A DNA stretch of 36,569 nt, taken from assembly GCF_001612745.1 (NCBI RefSeq), contig NZ_BDBA01000013.1:1-36569 (forward strand), in the 5' to 3' direction. The position numbers were made by a program, and so were the translations under genes. The notes under the pieces are model-generated. The model ran no database searches and was not told where the DNA came from. It saw only the letters and a program-made list of their open reading frames with translations. Shown here piece after piece: positions 15,888 through 23,912 of this stretch (position 1 is its first letter; the number at the start of each line of letters is the position of its first letter). The stretch is from Nocardia amamiensis NBRC 102102. Its GTDB lineage: Bacteria; Actinomycetota; Actinomycetes; Mycobacteriales; Mycobacteriaceae.

Positions 15888-17157
15888 CGGGGTTGCTGCC
15901 GATCACCGGTGGCACTGTCCTCGGCATCGAGTCGAGTCCGGTGACTTCCTCGCCGTGCGCCTTGGTGATCAGGTAGTCCTTGACGCCGGAGGTCTGCTCG
16001 TCATCCTTGCGCTGTGCCGCGCCTGGCGCCATGCCCGGCATACCGGCCATTCCGGGGCGGCCGGAGCCGGGTGCACCCGAACGCGCTGCCGCGGCCGGTG
16101 CCGCCGCGGGCTGCTGCTGTCCGCCGGGGATACTCCGGCCTGGGGCGCCAGGGATACTGGGGGAACCGGGAATACCCGTGGGGCGGCCAGTTGGCGTGCG
16201 ACCAGTCGGGGTACGGCCGGTCGGTGATCCGGGAGTGCCGGGTGGAGTGACGCCGGGAGCGTTCGGAGTAGGAGTGGTGGTGCTGGGAGTCGTCTGCGGC
16301 GTGCCGGGCGCGGTGGACGTGGTCGCCTGCGGGGTTGTCGCGGCCGCGGGAGTCACCGACTCCGGTGTAGTCCCGGCCGGTTGGGTGCCGGGGTCCGGCT
16401 GCCCGTTCTGGTTCTCGCTGCCTTTGTCACCCGTACCGGGTCCGGCGCCGTTGTCCGAGCCGGTTGGTCCTGGCACTCCCGGCCCGGACGGCGCGGGACC
16501 GGGTGAGTCGCTGATGACGTTCGGCGCCGCCGGAATGACCGGCACTCCATTGTCGGTCTGGTTCGCGACCTGCCAGTACACCGTCTGGAGGATGCGCTGC
16601 GCCTCGGCGCGGGCTTCTTCGGTTGTGTAATCGCCCGTCTTCATCACGCCGTCTTGCGGAAGCGTCTTCCCCTTCGGGTCGGGCACCTGCGTGACGCCCG
16701 GCATCAGCGTCTGAGTCTGATGCAAGCCGGTGTACATCTCGGTCAGCTTGAAGTGCAGCAGGTGCGCGGCGTGGGTCAACTGCCCCGCGCCGTCACTGTA
16801 CGTCCGCACCGCTTCGGACGCCTTGCCCGCGGCCTGGCCCGACCACCCGCCCGCGATGGTTCGCTGCACGCTGGCATTGAAGGACTCGGTGGTGTCCCGG
16901 AAGGCGGTGCCGATCTTGAACCATGCCTCGGCGGCCTGGAGTACGGTTCCCGGGTTCATGCCAGCCACCCGCTGGACCAGGTCTTCGAGCGGAAGCGTTT
17001 CGAACAGCGCGAGATCTTCGTTCGTGATCTTCGGCGGTTCGTAATCCCCGTCGAACTGGTCATTGCCGATGTTCGTGAGGGTGTAGATATTCGCACGATC
17101 GCGGTTCCACTGCTCCTGCGCCGCGATGATCCGGTTCCGATACTCTTCGTAGGTCAT
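15880..17157 (-). CDS. WXG/PPE-like ESX substrate with Pro/Gly-rich tail
   Basis: A 425-residue predicted type VII substrate. Residues about 45-150 form a long helical hairpin with a WXG turn (GGWSGQAAG, Trp105-Gly107). The ESX export signal YxxxE is at Tyr177-Glu181 (DYTTEEARAEA), followed by a conserved NGVPVIP. Residues 210-375 are a low-complexity Pro/Gly/Thr linker with short repeats (TPTGR). A conserved C-terminal motif follows (VKDYLITKAHGEEVTGL, then TVPPVIG). The partner gene upstream overlaps its start by 4 bases and the EspG gene downstream overlaps its stop by 8. It is paralogous to the incomplete gene at 35670, which shares the hairpin, WXG turn and the VP-x-[FI]P motif. It is probably exported with the GFGGF protein as a heterodimer. 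Confidence 0.82.
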   Translation of the reverse strand: MTYEEYRNRIIAAQEQWNRDRANIYTLTNIGNDQFDGDYEPPKITNEDLALFETLPLEDLVQRVAGMNPGTVLQAAEAWFKIGTAFRDTTESFNASVQRTIAGGWSGQAAGKASEAVRTYSDGAGQLTHAAHLLHFKLTEMYTGLHQTQTLMPGVTQVPDPKGKTLPQDGVMKTGDYTTEEARAEAQRILQTVYWQVANQTDNGVPVIPAAPNVISDSPGPAPSGPGVPGPTGSDNGAGPGTGDKGSENQNGQPDPGTQPAGTTPESVTPAAATTPQATTSTAPGTPQTTPSTTTPTPNAPGVTPPGTPGSPTGRTPTGRTPTGRPTGIPGSPSIPGAPGRSIPGGQQQPAAAPAAAARSGAPGSGRPGMAGMPGMAPGAAQRKDDEQTSGVKDYLITKAHGEEVTGLDSMPRTVPPVIGSNPDE

Positions 17158-17531
17158 GACGGGATATCGATTCCGGCGATCTTGTCGGAGTTCGACTGGT
17201 CGACGGACCGGAAGTTCTCGATCGCTTTGACGAAAACCTCTCGCATCAGCTTCACCTCATCGATATGCTCTCTGATCCGATTCTGGATCGAATCCGAACC
17301 GGTAGAGCCCTTCAATGTAAACTTTTCCTCCAACACCTTCCCCGAAGGGAATCCACCAAAACCAGTGACGGTTTCAATGTTTCTCGTCAATTGCAAGACG
17401 CCTTCAAGATTATCGATGTTGCGGTCGCAATCCTGAGCTAGCCCGTTACCGATGTCCGGATCGAGGGATAGTTCACCTACATTAGCGGACGCGAGCAGTT
17501 CCTGCCACTTGGAAATACTTCCGTCGGCCAT
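17154..17531 (-). CDS. GFGGF-type partner of the ESX substrate
   Basis: A 125-residue, wholly helical protein without a signal peptide. Its centre carries GFGGFPSGKVLEEKF (starts at residue 57). The same block occurs in the protein at 35243-35677 (GFGGFASGDALRGGF, from 76), which defines a family of ESX-linked partners. The start follows AGAGGAAA and lies 9 bases after the lipoprotein stop. The stop overlaps the substrate start (ATGA). By analogy with PE/PPE pairs, it should fold with the substrate encoded just downstream; this is inference. The gene is visibly richer in A/T than the window average. Confidence 0.75.
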   Translation of the reverse strand: MADGSISKWQELLASANVGELSLDPDIGNGLAQDCDRNIDNLEGVLQLTRNIETVTGFGGFPSGKVLEEKFTLKGSTGSDSIQNRIREHIDEVKLMREVFVKAIENFRSVDQSNSDKIAGIDIPS

Positions 17532-17540
17532 TATTTTCCT

Positions 17541-18128
17541 CTACCCCTGCGGCAAATGTTTGACTAGATCGCTTGAATGCCTTACGGCTACAATGCACGG
17601 ATCCTCTTGTCTAGGTTCACTATAGCGACCAAGCACGTCGAACATCACTGTGCCTCCCGGAACCTCGATAGCGACAGTGCAGCCCAGACGTTCCGGATCG
17701 CTTGCGCGTCCGAATTGAACTGCGCGATGACCGCCGATACTCAAGGACTTGAACTCATTGAAATCCCGGCGCTCCTCTACCTCCCGCAGAGTCGGAGTCC
17801 CCGCGAGAATGCTGAGGCTGTACCAACGTGCCCCTGCCCGCCAAGAGCATGTCTTCCACCCGTCGAACTCGACGCCAGCAGTGCCCTGTTTCTTGCTGGC
17901 AGGGTCCAATCCGGTTGCCCGTGCAGCATCGTCCGGCAGCGTGCACGGATCCCACGGAGCCGCGTCCTTAGCGGGCGACGTTTGCACGGTGGAGGCGTTG
18001 GCGGTTGCGGACGTGTTCTGTCCGGTCGCGGTCGGCGTCCCGTCAGAACTATTCCCGCATGCGGCTAGCACCAGCGCAGCACCGACCGCCAGAGCGATAG
18101 CTCGAAGAGTATTCCCCCTGCTCGTCAT
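17541..18128 (-). CDS. DUF3558 lipoprotein
   Basis: Predicted lipoprotein of 195 residues from ATG 18128 (an in-frame GTG at 18140 is the alternative). It has the lipobox LAAC (Cys24), a Ser/Thr-rich spacer, then DUF3558: WDPCTLPDDAARATGLDPASK, KTCSWRA, GGHRAVQF, and two distal cysteines (LGCTVA, EDPCIV). It is the first gene of a tight four-gene unit ending in espG. That placement suggests a surface function linked to the exported pair. It is a paralogue of the protein at 10444-11082, with the same cysteine layout. Confidence 0.85.
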   Translation of the reverse strand: MTSRGNTLRAIALAVGAALVLAACGNSSDGTPTATGQNTSATANASTVQTSPAKDAAPWDPCTLPDDAARATGLDPASKKQGTAGVEFDGWKTCSWRAGARWYSLSILAGTPTLREVEERRDFNEFKSLSIGGHRAVQFGRASDPERLGCTVAIEVPGGTVMFDVLGRYSEPRQEDPCIVAVRHSSDLVKHLPQG

Positions 18129-18292
18129 CGGCTCCCTCACTGCCGGTGATGGCTAGTGCTTCTGCCCTGGGCCGGACCGGCTCCTCCGCCCCCGTGACTT
18201 CGGTCGACTCTACCGTTGGGTTCAGCGAGGCGGCAAGCGCGGCAACGCGCTTCGGGCGGTGATGCGCAGCGGAGCAACCCGCGTGACCGCCC

Positions 18293-18724
18293 CTATGGCC
18301 CGCCGGGCAAACGCCGACGCCCGGTACGCACTTCCGCCGCCATGTCCTCGTAGCCGATGGCCAGTTCGGCGAGGCGTTCCCAGACATCGCCCAGTTCACC
18401 GGGGGATGTACTGGCCAGTGCGGCGTATGCGCAGGCGGTGAGCTGGCCCAGGCGGTCGATGACCGCACCCACGGTCTCGGTATGGACCAAGGCCGCGCCA
18501 TGCGATGGCGGGAGTTGCGCGATAACCCAGCGGTCGATGTCACGGACGAGGCGAGTGCGCAAAAGATCGATCTCGTCGGCGGTGTCGCGGTTCGCGCACA
18601 GGCGTCGCTCGTGCAAGCAGGACAGTTCATGGGCGAAACGCAGTAGCGGATGATCATCGGCGATATCGCCCCGGCAGGCCCGCAGAAGTTGGTGTTTGGA
18701 CGGCAACGGATCGCTTGCGATCAT
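18293..18724 (-). CDS. DUF4254 family protein
   Basis: A 143-residue helical protein. It shows the DUF4254 pattern of actinomycetes: PSKHQLLRACRG, HPLLRFAHELSCLHERRL, DRWV, the HTETVGAVIDRLGQLTACAYAAL stretch, and DVWERLAELAIGYEDMAAEV. The histidines of HxL and HTET could bind a metal, but the function of this family in actinomycetes is not established. I chose ATG 18724 because GGAGGGG lies 7 bases upstream; the longer frame lacks a site. It follows the primase-like gene after 31 bases and is probably co-transcribed. Confidence 0.75.
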   Translation of the reverse strand: MIASDPLPSKHQLLRACRGDIADDHPLLRFAHELSCLHERRLCANRDTADEIDLLRTRLVRDIDRWVIAQLPPSHGAALVHTETVGAVIDRLGQLTACAYAALASTSPGELGDVWERLAELAIGYEDMAAEVRTGRRRLPGGP

Positions 18725-18755
18725 GGCGTGCCCCTCCGGTAGCGATGTGGACCGT

Positions 18756-19214
18756 TCATCGGCGCACTGCCTTTGCGGCACAATCCAGCAACGTCTCCAC
18801 AACTGTGGTCATGTTGGGGCGGTAGGGGTCGCGCGGTGGGACCACCCACCGCCGATAACCCGCCAGCTCGTCGGCCGGTCCTGGTAACGCAATCTCACCG
18901 CCCGCCGGGACGATCGATGCGCTCAGCCGCATCAACCGCGCCGCAATGACGTGGTCGCCCGCCAACTCTGGTGGCTCCGCCCTGGTCAAGAAGGTCCACC
19001 GCTGCGAACGGTGCCAGACGACCGGCCCGCGCAATCCCTGATGGGTAAGCCGGTCACGGACCGATTCTCCCCAGTGCGCAGGCATCGTCACCGCACCCAC
19101 CGGAACTCCCGCGCGTAGCACGATGCGGTGCGCCTCGGGGTCGACAAAGCACGGCAGTCCACAGGCGTGCCGGTAGTAGTTGGATCGCTGTATGACCTCG
19201 GTGGGCGCATGCAT
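18756..19214 (-). CDS. Bifunctional primase/polymerase-like small protein
   Basis: A 152-residue protein of an actinobacterial family. It has YYRHACGLPCFVDPEAHRI, GAVTMPAHWGE, a WTFL core strand, the conserved SIVPAGGEIALPGP motif and RRWV. In Nocardia and relatives, members are often labelled as DNA primase/polymerase-like, but the Asp triad of archaeo-eukaryotic primases is not evident here. Catalysis is therefore doubtful, and a regulatory or nucleic-acid-binding role is equally possible. ATG 19214 is preceded by AGGAGGT at 6 bases, which decides the start. It is divergent from the Scr1-type regulator across a 255-base gap with a strong palindrome. Confidence 0.65.
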   Translation of the reverse strand: MHAPTEVIQRSNYYRHACGLPCFVDPEAHRIVLRAGVPVGAVTMPAHWGESVRDRLTHQGLRGPVVWHRSQRWTFLTRAEPPELAGDHVIAARLMRLSASIVPAGGEIALPGPADELAGYRRWVVPPRDPYRPNMTTVVETLLDCAAKAVRR

Positions 19215-19319
19215 CGGTGTACCTCCTGCGGGGCGATCGGTAGTGTGCGCAGGGCCGCTGGCAGGATTCGGATAAACACCAGATCGGAGAACGGAATTGG
19301 AGTAGGTTCCCAGCCGGAC

Positions 19320-19348
19320 GCAGGTCAAGCACAGCACTGCTGACCTGC
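19320..19348. promoter_or_regulatory. Long inverted repeat in the Scr1 divergent region
   Basis: GCAGGTCAaGCA (19320-19331) faces TGCTGACCTGC (19338-19348): 11 paired bases with a single bulged A around a 6-base centre. It lies between the divergent primase-like and Scr1-type genes. It could be the regulator's operator or a leader hairpin. Confidence 0.55.
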
Positions 19349-19469
19349 ACCACGTCCGAAAACTGGGTAGCCCAATCGCTTCCGTACAAAAGGCCAGAGC
19401 GGCCCCCAGTTCGCAGCATCTTTTCACCCAGTACGGGCGGTCTTCACAGTCGAGGTAGGGGGTTTCATC

Positions 19470-20348
19470 ATGGACAGCGGATCAACTTTGCCGAGGCGGC
19501 AGCTCGGCCGATACCTGCGCGAGGCGCGGACGGCGCTCAATCTCTCGCAGGAGGGGGTGGCCGAACTGACAGGGGTAAGTTCATCGGTGTTGCAGCGTGT
19601 CGAGATGGGCATATCGACACGGATGAAAGTTCATGAGCTACACGCGATATGCGAAGTGCTTGAGATGTCGCGGGAGATGACCGAAGCGATGATCGGGCTA
19701 CTTCAGCAAGGTGGCGAGAGGAACTGGTGGCACGAATACGGGAACCTCATCCCCGTGAACTTCGATGTCTATGTCGGACTGGAGACAGCTGCGCGGAAGC
19801 TGACCACATACCAACCCTCTCTGGTACTCGGTCTGCTCCAGACCCCTGAGTACGCCCGCGCTCTCATCGAAACGGCAAACCCCTCCGAGAGCAGTGCTGA
19901 ACACGGCCGCCGCGTCGAGCTTCGGATGAAACGCCAGACCATTCTCACCAGAAGGCATCGGCCCCTTGTGCTGGATGTTGTGCTGCACGAGGCGGCGGTG
20001 CGCAGCCTCGTCGGTGGGCACAAGGTCATGGCCGCACAGATTCGGCACCTTGCCGAGATCGGGAAGCTTCCGAATGTGACACTCCGTATCCTGCCCTTCT
20101 CGGCTGGCGCACCCGTCGGTAATCCCATCGGACAGTTCGCAATCCTTCAGTTCGACCAGGACGCCAAAGGCGTGCCGGTCTCGCCTCCTGTCGTCTACCT
20201 GGAGACTTTCACCGGATGCATGTTCCTGGAAAGACGGGATGACCTGCAACGGTACGATGACGTGCACGACAGTATTCAGCGGGCGGCGCTGGATGAGACA
20301 GAGAGCAGGAGCCTGCTGCGGCAGGTAGCGAAGGAGTTCTCAGTATGA
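19470..20348 (+). CDS. Scr1-type helix-turn-helix regulator (DUF5753)
   Basis: A 292-residue DNA-binding protein. It has an XRE-type helix-turn-helix at about 10-60 (LGRYLREARTALNLSQEGVAEL, then SSSVLQRVEMG, in parts). The DUF5753 domain follows at about 95-280 (the LGLLQTPEYARAL motif, RQTILTR, FLERRDDL near the end). Such proteins are paired with small DUF397 proteins in Streptomyces and Nocardia, where they act as antitoxin-like transcription regulators controlling development or antibiotic genes. The DUF397 gene follows here with an ATGA overlap, as expected. Scr1 in the family name refers to a Streptomyces relative; I give no symbol. Confidence 0.9.
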   Translation: MDSGSTLPRRQLGRYLREARTALNLSQEGVAELTGVSSSVLQRVEMGISTRMKVHELHAICEVLEMSREMTEAMIGLLQQGGERNWWHEYGNLIPVNFDVYVGLETAARKLTTYQPSLVLGLLQTPEYARALIETANPSESSAEHGRRVELRMKRQTILTRRHRPLVLDVVLHEAAVRSLVGGHKVMAAQIRHLAEIGKLPNVTLRILPFSAGAPVGNPIGQFAILQFDQDAKGVPVSPPVVYLETFTGCMFLERRDDLQRYDDVHDSIQRAALDETESRSLLRQVAKEFSV

Positions 20349-20551
20349 CTGCCGACCTATCCGGAGCCAAGTGGTTCAAGAGCAGCCGTAGCGGCACTCA
20401 CGCCGACTGCGTCGAGGTCGCCTTCCTTCACAACGGCACGGTTGGCGTACGTGACAGCAAGAACCCGACCGGTCCGGCACTGGTCTTCACCCCTGGCGAA
20501 TGGGACGCTTTCACCACCGGGGTCATGGGCGGGGAGTTCCACCGGCAGTAG
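20345..20551 (+). CDS. DUF397 domain protein
   Basis: A 68-residue small protein with the full DUF397 signature: WFKSSRSG, CVEVA, VGVRDSKNPTGPAL, and FTPGEWDAFTTGV. It forms a translationally coupled pair with the upstream regulator (ATGA overlap). In characterised pairs the DUF397 protein binds its cognate regulator and can act as toxin or co-regulator, but most are uncharacterised. Confidence 0.93.
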   Translation: MTADLSGAKWFKSSRSGTHADCVEVAFLHNGTVGVRDSKNPTGPALVFTPGEWDAFTTGVMGGEFHRQ

Positions 20552-20557
20552 CTTCAA

Positions 20558-21919
20558 ATGCGACGAGAGCCCTTGAATCCCAGCAGATTCGAGGCCTCTC
20601 GTCCGTCGTCCGCGCGGCTCGGGCGGGGTTGGCACCTGTGGATTCGGGTGCCTACCGCCGCCGAGCGTCGAACAACCAATGAAACCACGGCTCGATTGCC
20701 GCCGGATTTCTACCGGCTCTGGAGCTCGGCCACGGTCAGTCATCTCGGTACCGCGCTCGGCACCGGGGCACTGCCCTTGGTCGCGATCCTGATGGTGCAT
20801 GCGTCGGATCTGCAGGTGACGATGATGGTGGCGCTATCCGGGGTCGCCGCCGCGGCCGTCGCACTCCCGTTGGGGCCGTTCGTCGAGTTCCGCCGCAAGC
20901 GCGCGGTGATGGTACACGCCAACCTGGTGTCGTTCGCCGTGCTGGCCGGTGTCCCGCTGGCCGCCTGGCTGGGTGTGCTGAGTTATGCGCAGTTGTGCGT
21001 GGTGGCGGCGATCAGCACCCTGTGCAGCATCGTGTTCAACGCCGCCAACGGTGCCTATGTGAAATCGTTGGTGCCCGAACAGGTTCGGATACGTGCCAAC
21101 AGCCGACTCGAAACGATGTTCTGGACGGTCGCTACGATCGGCGCCCCGATCGGCGGCGCACTCATCTCGATGTTCGGCGCCACCGTCACCGTCCTCATCG
21201 ACGCCGTCAGCTATCTGCTGTCCGCGCTTGGTCTACGCAGTATCACCACCCCCGAACCCACACCGGATCATCAACGCCCCGAACATCATTGGGCGACCGA
21301 GATCCGCAGCGGATGGACTTACATCTTCACCCACCCCGTCCTATACAGGCTGTTCTGGAACGCCATGCTCTTCGGCGGTGCCCTTATGCTCACTAGCCCG
21401 CTGATGGCGCTGCTGATGCTTCGGGAGTTGCACTTCGCCCCCTGGCAGTACGGCCTGGCGCTCGGCCTGCCGACTCTGGGCGGGCTGCTCGGCTCGCTAT
21501 GCGCACCGAGGCTGGTGGTCCGGTTCGGCGACCGCGCGGTGCTGCTCGGCTTCGGGACCTTGCGCACCTGCTGGCTGGGACTCATGCTCGTCGCCGGACC
21601 GGGCACCGCTGGACTGATCATTATCACGACCGCCGACAGCCTGCTGCTGTTCTGCGCCGGGGTCTTCAACCCGGTCTTCAGCACCTACCGCATGAACGCC
21701 ACCACCGACGATCACATGGCCCGCGTCGGCGCCGCCTGGTCGATCAGCGCCAAGACCTTCCAACCCGCGTTCATCGCCGCTGGCGGCCTGCTGGCAGCCA
21801 CGACCAGCACCCGCACCGCCATCGCCTGTGCTGCGGTCACCTTGCTGGCAAGTCCACTGCTGCTGCCGTGGCGAGCTCTACCTCATGCCGACCTCGCGCG
21901 ACGGGCCAACCATCACTGA
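20558..21919 (+). CDS. MFS exporter (EntS-like)
   Basis: A 12-helix major facilitator transporter of about 420-450 residues. Helix 1 begins FYRLWSSATVSHLGTAL. The cytoplasmic loop 2-3 signature is degenerate (FVEFRRKRAVMV). The ANSRLETMFWTVATIGAPIGG stretch is typical of the enterobactin-exporter/macrolide-efflux branch. The frame opens at ATG 20558 without a clear ribosome site. GTG 20648 (PTAAERR) is a plausible shorter start, since the first 40 residues are not conserved. It is 6 bases after DUF397 and so probably under the same regulator. An efflux role for a small molecule is inferred from family; the cargo is unknown. Confidence 0.87.
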   Translation: MRREPLNPSRFEASRPSSARLGRGWHLWIRVPTAAERRTTNETTARLPPDFYRLWSSATVSHLGTALGTGALPLVAILMVHASDLQVTMMVALSGVAAAAVALPLGPFVEFRRKRAVMVHANLVSFAVLAGVPLAAWLGVLSYAQLCVVAAISTLCSIVFNAANGAYVKSLVPEQVRIRANSRLETMFWTVATIGAPIGGALISMFGATVTVLIDAVSYLLSALGLRSITTPEPTPDHQRPEHHWATEIRSGWTYIFTHPVLYRLFWNAMLFGGALMLTSPLMALLMLRELHFAPWQYGLALGLPTLGGLLGSLCAPRLVVRFGDRAVLLGFGTLRTCWLGLMLVAGPGTAGLIIITTADSLLLFCAGVFNPVFSTYRMNATTDDHMARVGAAWSISAKTFQPAFIAAGGLLAATTSTRTAIACAAVTLLASPLLLPWRALPHADLARRANHH

Positions 21920-22000
21920 AGGATCAGCGCCAGAGTGTGTAGCTTTTCGGTCACGCGCATTCGACCACGTACGTTCCAAGCCGACGACGCGCTCGAGGTC

Positions 22001-22306
22001 CTACCCGAAGACTTCCTCGTACCACCAGCGAGCGGGGTCGCTGAACCAGGGTCCGACCCGGTCCGCATCGAGGACTCGTAATTCCTTCAGGTCGATGTTG
22101 TAACTGCGGTAGAGCGCAACGATTTCGCGCAATCCGTCTTCATCAACGGCGGCGAGATCGACGGTGAGGTACAAGGTGCGCACTCTTCCTTGGTACGACT
22201 CGACGCAAGGGATCTTGTCGAGCCACCCGAAGAAGGCCGCCTCGTCCTGCGGCGAATAGTAGGTGACGCCGGTGGCCTCGAGAACCACGTTGCCGGTGCC
22301 GTTCAT
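22001..22306 (-). CDS. Candidate immunity protein for the Ntox37-like toxin
   Basis: A 101-residue acidic soluble protein, from ATG 22306 overlapping the toxin stop (ATGA), so the pair is translationally coupled. Residues include TYYSPQDEAAFFGWLDKIP, LYLTVDL, and LKELRVLDADRVGPWF, with an aromatic end (RWWYEEVFG). I do not recognise the family by name. Its position immediately after a polymorphic-toxin C-terminus and its acidic character fit an immunity protein; this is inference. Confidence 0.65.
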   Translation of the reverse strand: MNGTGNVVLEATGVTYYSPQDEAAFFGWLDKIPCVESYQGRVRTLYLTVDLAAVDEDGLREIVALYRSYNIDLKELRVLDADRVGPWFSDPARWWYEEVFG

Positions 22307-22584
22307 CGCGACTTCCCGCCTGGATACAAGTTCGTATAACCTCCATTCTTCTCTTGCACGTCCCAGTGCGGGCCGCCATGCGCGGTCGAGCCCTGGCCGG
22401 TCGGAACCCACACCCTGCCATCGGCATCCAGCGGACCGGGGCGAGGTCCGGTGCCGGTGTCGGCGGCGACGATTCCGCCGACGATGGCGCTCGTGATGTC
22501 GATATCTCGTTTTGCCGCAACACATGTGGGGTTTGTGGGCGGATAGAAGCGAAGTCGCGGGCCCTCAAAGGGTTCGCTGTCCTC
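22303..22584 (-). pseudogene. Ntox37-like polymorphic toxin C-terminal domain without a head
   Basis: The last 93 residues match the pattern I know for polymorphic toxin type 37: KRDIDITSAI, DADGRVWVPTGQGSTAHGGPHWDVQ, and GGYTNLYPGGK near the end, with His in HGGPHWD as likely catalytic residue. There is no start codon or ribosome site for a complete gene. Upstream the frame runs only through the antisense of the EspC-like gene, and no secretion domain is fused. This is an orphan toxin cassette that needs recombination onto a head to be delivered, or a decayed gene. Confidence 0.7.
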
Positions 22585-22684
22585 GAGAAACGTGTTGACG
22601 TGAGATGTTCGCGATGACTGGCTGACACGATGAACTAGGCTGGGTCGCGCCGGACGAGAGTCGAGTTGGAGTGGGGGAATCGTT

Positions 22685-23002
22685 GTGTTCGAGGTCAATA
22701 CGGAGAGCCTGCGGACGGCGGCGCAGGCATTGGCGGTGTTGCCTACAGAGATAGACGGAGCTGCGTCTTTGGGCGCCGACCAGGTCGACGGGAAGTTGAA
22801 TGGATCCGCGGTCGGGCACAGTATCGGGCAGACGACCCCGTTGGCGGCCCAAGCGCGCGAAACGTTGAAAGCCCGGTTCACCCAGTTCTCGCAGCTTCTC
22901 GAGCATGCGGCGAGCACCTACCGCGACGACGACATGGCGGCCGCCTCCCAGCTGGCCGCGGTGACCGATCTGATCCCGACCGGTGCCCGCGATGGTAACT
23001 AG
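22685..23002 (+). CDS. EspC-like ESX substrate
   Basis: A 105-residue helical hairpin protein of the T7SS EspC type (FEVNTESLRTAAQALAVLP start). It ends its second helix with the ESX export signal YxxxD (Tyr79-Asp83, STYRDDDMAAA). There is no WXG in this protein; its partner downstream has one. GTG 22685 follows GTGGGGGAA. Its stop lies inside the start of the toxin gene, so the two are coupled and probably exported as a dimer. Confidence 0.8.
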   Translation: MFEVNTESLRTAAQALAVLPTEIDGAASLGADQVDGKLNGSAVGHSIGQTTPLAAQARETLKARFTQFSQLLEHAASTYRDDDMAAASQLAAVTDLIPTGARDGN

Positions 23003-23909
23003 AGCGACACCCGCACCGGGGGCCGTGCTGGGCTGGGACGTCTCGGCGCTGGCCGACATCGCGGACAGGTCCAACCAGATCGCGGACGTGATCCTGAAGA
23101 CGTCGAACTCGATGCATTCCGTTATCCGCGACCTGCCGTGGCAGGGACAAGCCCGCGATGCGGCCGAGAACAAGGCCGACCGCGAGCAAATGCAGATGCG
23201 CACAATCGCCGCAGCGTTCTACGACCTCGGTACCGCCTGCGCGGGCGCTGCCCGCGACATGGGGTACCCGCTGGCGGAGATCAAAACCATTTTCCAGCAT
23301 TACGTCACCTCACCGGTCACGGTCGCCGACGACTGGAGCATCACCGGTGTCGATGACTGGAGTTCGGAAGCGGGCACGCAGCTCGCACGGCTGAACGGCC
23401 TGGTGTCGGCTCTGGCGGCGGCCGATGCCCAGTGGGGCGCGAAGATCGCCGACGCCAACGAGAGACTCCAACTACTCGAGTCGACAGAGATCCTGTTCCA
23501 GGCCGCCAATGACGGTCTCGCCCAACCGCCGGGCGGGTGGAGCAACGATCCGGGCATGAGGATGGCTCAGGAAATCGCCTACGGTCACGCCTGGGGCAAG
23601 CACCGCAAGGACTTCAAGGGAATGACCCAAGATGAGCTCGCGGAGAAGGTTTATCAGATCATCCAAGGTCCACAAATGGAGCGACTGGGCAAGGACAAAG
23701 TCGGCAACCCCGTCATGATGAGCTACGACGGGTTCATCGTCATGATCGACCCCAGCACTACTGATCACGGCACCGTCTACCGGCCGGATGATCCATTGGG
23801 CGAGTTCATCCGCCTCACCAACCAGACGACGGATCCATCACTCGACCCTGGCCGAGTTCCCGGTGGCACCGGAGGGACGCCTCCCGGAAAACCTGGCGGT
23901 AATCGGTAA
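22992..23909 (+). CDS. WXG-headed polymorphic toxin, putative BECR-type nuclease
   Basis: A 305-residue protein. The head (about 15-170) is a WXG-type helical hairpin (LPWQGQARDAA, Trp50-Gly52) for ESX export with the EspC-like partner. The tail (about 190-275) reads AYGHAWGKHRKDF, then a helical segment, SYDGFIVMIDP, and TVYRPDDPLGEFIRL. A HxxxxH pair (His199, His204), followed by strands and an aromatic end, fits the BECR class of ribonuclease toxins (barnase-EndoU-colicin E5/RelE-like); this assignment is by pattern only. A Gly/Pro tail closes it. ATG 22992 overlaps the upstream stop; an in-frame GTG at 22983 is the alternative. Confidence 0.78.
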   Translation: MVTRATPAPGAVLGWDVSALADIADRSNQIADVILKTSNSMHSVIRDLPWQGQARDAAENKADREQMQMRTIAAAFYDLGTACAGAARDMGYPLAEIKTIFQHYVTSPVTVADDWSITGVDDWSSEAGTQLARLNGLVSALAAADAQWGAKIADANERLQLLESTEILFQAANDGLAQPPGGWSNDPGMRMAQEIAYGHAWGKHRKDFKGMTQDELAEKVYQIIQGPQMERLGKDKVGNPVMMSYDGFIVMIDPSTTDHGTVYRPDDPLGEFIRLTNQTTDPSLDPGRVPGGTGGTPPGKPGGNR

Positions 23910-23912
23910 GCA

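Noticed and set aside
16100..16320. Short GC-rich repeats that could suggest a repeat array.
   Set aside because: They encode the Pro/Gly/Thr linker of the ESX substrate; there are no spacers of constant length, so this is not a CRISPR array.
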